A stretch of 64,000 nucleotides of DNA from Xylanimicrobium pachnodae JCM 13526 = NBRC 107786 (lineage in GTDB: Bacteria > Actinomycetota > Actinomycetes > Actinomycetales > Cellulomonadaceae). Under the pieces are notes generated by a model. The model searched no databases, had not been told where the DNA came from, and saw nothing but the letters and a program-made list of their open reading frames with translations. The stretch's first letter is position 1. Each line of letters opens with the position of its first letter. Location: contig BCWJ01000019.1 of NCBI GenBank assembly GCA_001592145.1, forward strand, positions 1 through 64,000, in the 5' to 3' direction. Below, piece by piece: positions 61,615-64,000 of the stretch. Position numbers and translations under genes: made by a program.

Positions 61615-62691
61615 GTGGCCCGGGCGGCCCAGCCCCGGCGGGAGGCGCATCCCGGGGCGTGGTGGGCGTGGGCGGTGGGGGCTGCGGCGGCGGTGTCGCT
61701 GACCACGCACCCGCTGCTCGCGGTGCTCGTCGCCGCCGCGGCGGGGGCGGTGGCGCTGTGCCGCCGGCCGGCCGGGTCCGCCGCGCGCACGTGGTGGCTG
61801 TACGTGGGCCTGGGGGCCACGATCGTGGTGGTGCGCCTGGTGTTCCAGGCCGTGCTGGGGGTGAACCGTTCGGGCACGGTGCTCGTCACGCTGCCGCGCG
61901 TCCCCCTGCCCGCGTGGGCCGCGGGGATCTCCCTGGGCGGCCCCGTGACCACTGACGCGCTGGCGCTCGCGCTGGGCGACGCGCTGCGGCTGGCGGCGGT
62001 GGTGGTCTGCGTGGGCGCCGCCGCGGTGCTCGCCAGCCCGCGCCGCGCCCTGCGCTCCGTGCCCGCCGCACTGGGTGAGGCGACCACGGCGCTGGCCATC
62101 GCGATGGCAGTCGCGCCCCAGCTCCTGGAGTCCGCGGCGCGGGTGCGCCGGGCCCGGCGGCTGCGCGGCGGCGCGACACGGCGGCTTCAGCTGCTGCGCA
62201 CCGTGGTGATGCCGGTGCTGGGTGACGCCGTCGACCGGTCGGTCTCGATCGCCGCCGCGATGGATGCGCGCGGGTACGGGGCCACGCACGACGCACGCCG
62301 GGTGCCCGCCGCCGCCGCGGGACTGTCAGGGGTCGCCCTGGCCCTGCTGGGCTTCGGCGCGTTCGCCGTGCTGGGCATCCCCGGTGCGGGCGCGCTGGGG
62401 GCGGCGTGCCTGGTCGCCGGGGCCGGGTGCGCGGCCGGCTCGATGACGCTCGCTCGACGGCGCCTGGCCGTCACCCGGTACCGGCCCGTGGCGTGGACCG
62501 GCGTCGAGTGGGCGATCACGGCCTGCGGGGTCGCGACGTTCGCGGTGGCGGTGCTCGCGGCCGCGGGAGACCCGGCCGCGATGCGCCCTGTCACCACCGA
62601 CCTGTGGCCCATGCCCACCGCCGTCATGCTCGCCGTACCACTGCTCGTGGCGGGTCCGCTCGCCGTCACCACCCCGGGGGCCGCCTCATGA
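61615..62691 (+). CDS. ecfT: ECF transporter transmembrane subunit EcfT (CbiQ family)
   Basis: The 358-residue protein has the EcfT layout: membrane helices, then a cytoplasmic coupling helix pair with the two AxRxG-like motifs (RARRLRGG and AAMDARGYGA), and further helices at the C-terminus. It links the EcfA ATPases to a substrate-binding S component. GTG 61615 begins right at the lipoprotein stop; ATGA overlap with the ATPase gene. Confidence 0.85.
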   Translation: MARAAQPRREAHPGAWWAWAVGAAAAVSLTTHPLLAVLVAAAAGAVALCRRPAGSAARTWWLYVGLGATIVVVRLVFQAVLGVNRSGTVLVTLPRVPLPAWAAGISLGGPVTTDALALALGDALRLAAVVVCVGAAAVLASPRRALRSVPAALGEATTALAIAMAVAPQLLESAARVRRARRLRGGATRRLQLLRTVVMPVLGDAVDRSVSIAAAMDARGYGATHDARRVPAAAAGLSGVALALLGFGAFAVLGIPGAGALGAACLVAGAGCAAGSMTLARRRLAVTRYRPVAWTGVEWAITACGVATFAVAVLAAAGDPAAMRPVTTDLWPMPTAVMLAVPLLVAGPLAVTTPGAAS

Positions 62692-64000
62692 TCCGGTTCG
62701 ACGACGTCAGCGTCACCCCCGCCGGTGCGGCGCGTCCCGTCCTGCACCACGTGTCGTTCGACGTCGCCGAGGGCGACCTGTGCCTCGTGTTGGGACGTAC
62801 GGGCACCGGCAAGTCGACCCTGCTGGCGGCGATCAACGGGCTGGTCCCCCACTTCACGGGTGCCACGCTGGGGGGCGTCGTGACCGTGGCGGGCCGCTCC
62901 ACGCGCGACCACCCGCCGCGCCGGCTCGCCGCCCTGGTCGGGTACGTGGGGCAGGATCCGCTGCGCGGGTTCGTCACCGACCGGGTCGAGGACGAGATCG
63001 CGTACGGCATGGAGCAGCTCGGCATCAGCCCCACGGCGATGCGGCAGCGCGTCGAGGAGACCTGCGACCTGCTCGGCATCGGCGACCTGCGCCACCGCAC
63101 GCTCGCGACCCTCTCGGGTGGGCAGCAGCAGCGCGTCGCCATCGCGTCGGTGCTCGCCGCGCAGCCGCGCGTCCTCGTGCTCGACGAGCCGACGTCGGCC
63201 CTGGACCCCACGGCGGCGGGCGACGTGCTCGCCGCGATCACCTCCCTGGTCCGCGACGTCGGCCTCACCGTGGTGCTCGCCGAGCACCGCATCGAACGGG
63301 TCATGCAGGCCGCCGACCAGATCGTGTGGCTGCCCGGGGACGGCACCGCCGTCACCGGGCCCGGGCCGGAGGTGCTGGGCCGCGCCGACGTGCGGCCGCC
63401 CCTGGCCTCGCTCGCGCGCGAGCTCGGCTGGCCGGGCGTGCCGCTCGACGTGCGTGAGGCCCGCCGCGCCGTCCGGCGCGAGCACCCCGACCTCGTCGCG
63501 CGCACGTCAGTCGCCGTCACCACGTCCGACGGCGGAGCGTCCACCAGCGAGGCGGCCGACGGCGGAGCAGCCACGAGCGCCCGCGCCACGGGCATCTCGG
63601 TGGCCGGTGCCACGGGTGCTGCCGGGGTCACCGTCTCGGGCCTGACCGTCCGGTACGGCGCGACCACCGCCGTGGATCGCGTCGACCTGGACCTGCGCCC
63701 GGGCCAGGTCACGGTGGTGATGGGTCGCAACGGGGCCGGGAAGTCCTCCCTGCTGTGGGCACTCGCGGGGGCGGCGCCGTCGTCGGGCACGCTGGACGTG
63801 GCCGGCGCCGATCCGCGGACGCTGCCGCCGCACCGGGCCCGCCGCCTGGTGACCCTCGTGCCGCAGACCGCGGCCGACCTGATCTACCTGCCCACCGTGG
63901 CCGCCGAGTGCGGGCAGGCGGACCGCGAGTCGGGGGCGACACCGGGGGCGACCGCCCGGCTGCTCGAGCACCTCGACGGCGAGGCTCTGGACCCCACCAT
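62688..64000 (+). CDS. ecfA: Fused tandem ABC ATPase of an ECF transporter (partial, runs off the window)
   Basis: Two ABC domains in one chain. Domain 1: Walker A GRTGTGKST (about 36-44), Q-loop, signature LSGGQQQRVAIASVLAA, Walker B VLVLDEPTSALDP. A linker rich in Thr/Ala/Gly (about 270-320), then domain 2 with Walker A GRNGAGKSS (about 346-354) and Q-loop VPQTAADLIYLP before the window ends. Most ECF systems use two separate ATPases, so this is an EcfA-EcfA' fusion. The S component and the end of this gene lie beyond 64000. Confidence 0.88.
   Translation, partial: MIRFDDVSVTPAGAARPVLHHVSFDVAEGDLCLVLGRTGTGKSTLLAAINGLVPHFTGATLGGVVTVAGRSTRDHPPRRLAALVGYVGQDPLRGFVTDRVEDEIAYGMEQLGISPTAMRQRVEETCDLLGIGDLRHRTLATLSGGQQQRVAIASVLAAQPRVLVLDEPTSALDPTAAGDVLAAITSLVRDVGLTVVLAEHRIERVMQAADQIVWLPGDGTAVTGPGPEVLGRADVRPPLASLARELGWPGVPLDVREARRAVRREHPDLVARTSVAVTTSDGGASTSEAADGGAATSARATGISVAGATGAAGVTVSGLTVRYGATTAVDRVDLDLRPGQVTVVMGRNGAGKSSLLWALAGAAPSSGTLDVAGADPRTLPPHRARRLVTLVPQTAADLIYLPTVAAECGQADRESGATPGATARLLEHLDGEALDPT

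Overview
This is a 64 kb piece of a high-GC actinobacterial chromosome. The markers are Kgd-type 2-oxoglutarate dehydrogenase (SucA/OdhA), NucS non-canonical mismatch repair, PimB'-type phosphatidylinositol mannoside synthesis, a SigR/RsrA redox switch, the 24-residue ribosomal protein bL37, and the conserved gene block argS-lysA-hom-thrC-thrB-rho-rpmE-prfA-prmC-tsaC-wecA-atp. The ATP synthase b and delta subunits are separate rather than fused, which argues against Mycobacterium. Overall gene content suggests Micrococcales (Cellulomonadaceae/Promicromonosporaceae-like); that placement is inference.

Layout. 1-4.3 kb: class Ib ribonucleotide reductase operon nrdHIEF (minus strand), preceded by two candidate NrdR boxes 31 bp apart. 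4.3-6.8 kb: nagA, nucS and a DUF2550 membrane protein. 6.8-14.5 kb: atpI-like and atpBEFHAGDC. 14.6-18.8 kb: a polyprenyl-phosphate sugar-phosphate transferase, tsaC, prmC, prfA and rpmE. 19-20.1 kb: pimB' on the plus strand, facing rho. 20.2-29 kb: rho, thrB, thrC, hom, lysA and argS. 29-30.3 kb: a decayed patch around tRNA-Arg(CCG), holding an intact-looking PIN toxin gene, a wrecked antitoxin and a GyrI-like gene with an internal deletion. 30.5-32.2 kb: a SigE-family ECF sigma factor between two small membrane/surface proteins that share a short motif. 32.3-38.2 kb: an OFA-family transporter and kdpFABC with an extra mini-ORF. 38.3-41.9 kb: 2-methylcitrate cycle genes prpD-prpB-prpC. 42-49.3 kb: LURP-one-like and CYTH proteins, an M15 peptidase, two CNNM-type proteins and a two-component system. 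49.6-53.5 kb: kgd, with a CRP/GlxR-like site upstream. 53.6-58.2 kb: aldo/keto reductase, aldose-1-epimerase-like protein, a degenerate SGNH-fold protein, bL37, rsrA-sigR and a DoxX-like protein. 58.3-60.7 kb: aroA and rsgA. 60.8-64 kb: a cobalamin riboswitch ahead of a DUF4430-like lipoprotein, EcfT and a fused tandem EcfA ATPase that runs off the window.

Most genes are core metabolism and information processing. The less ordinary parts are the sigma factor/surface protein cluster (30.5-32.2 kb), the decayed toxin-antitoxin patch (29-30.3 kb), the sigR leader that could encode a longer sigma isoform, and the riboswitch-controlled ECF transporter. A start-proximal -10-like hexamer six or seven bases before the start codon recurs at seven genes and suggests widespread leaderless transcription.
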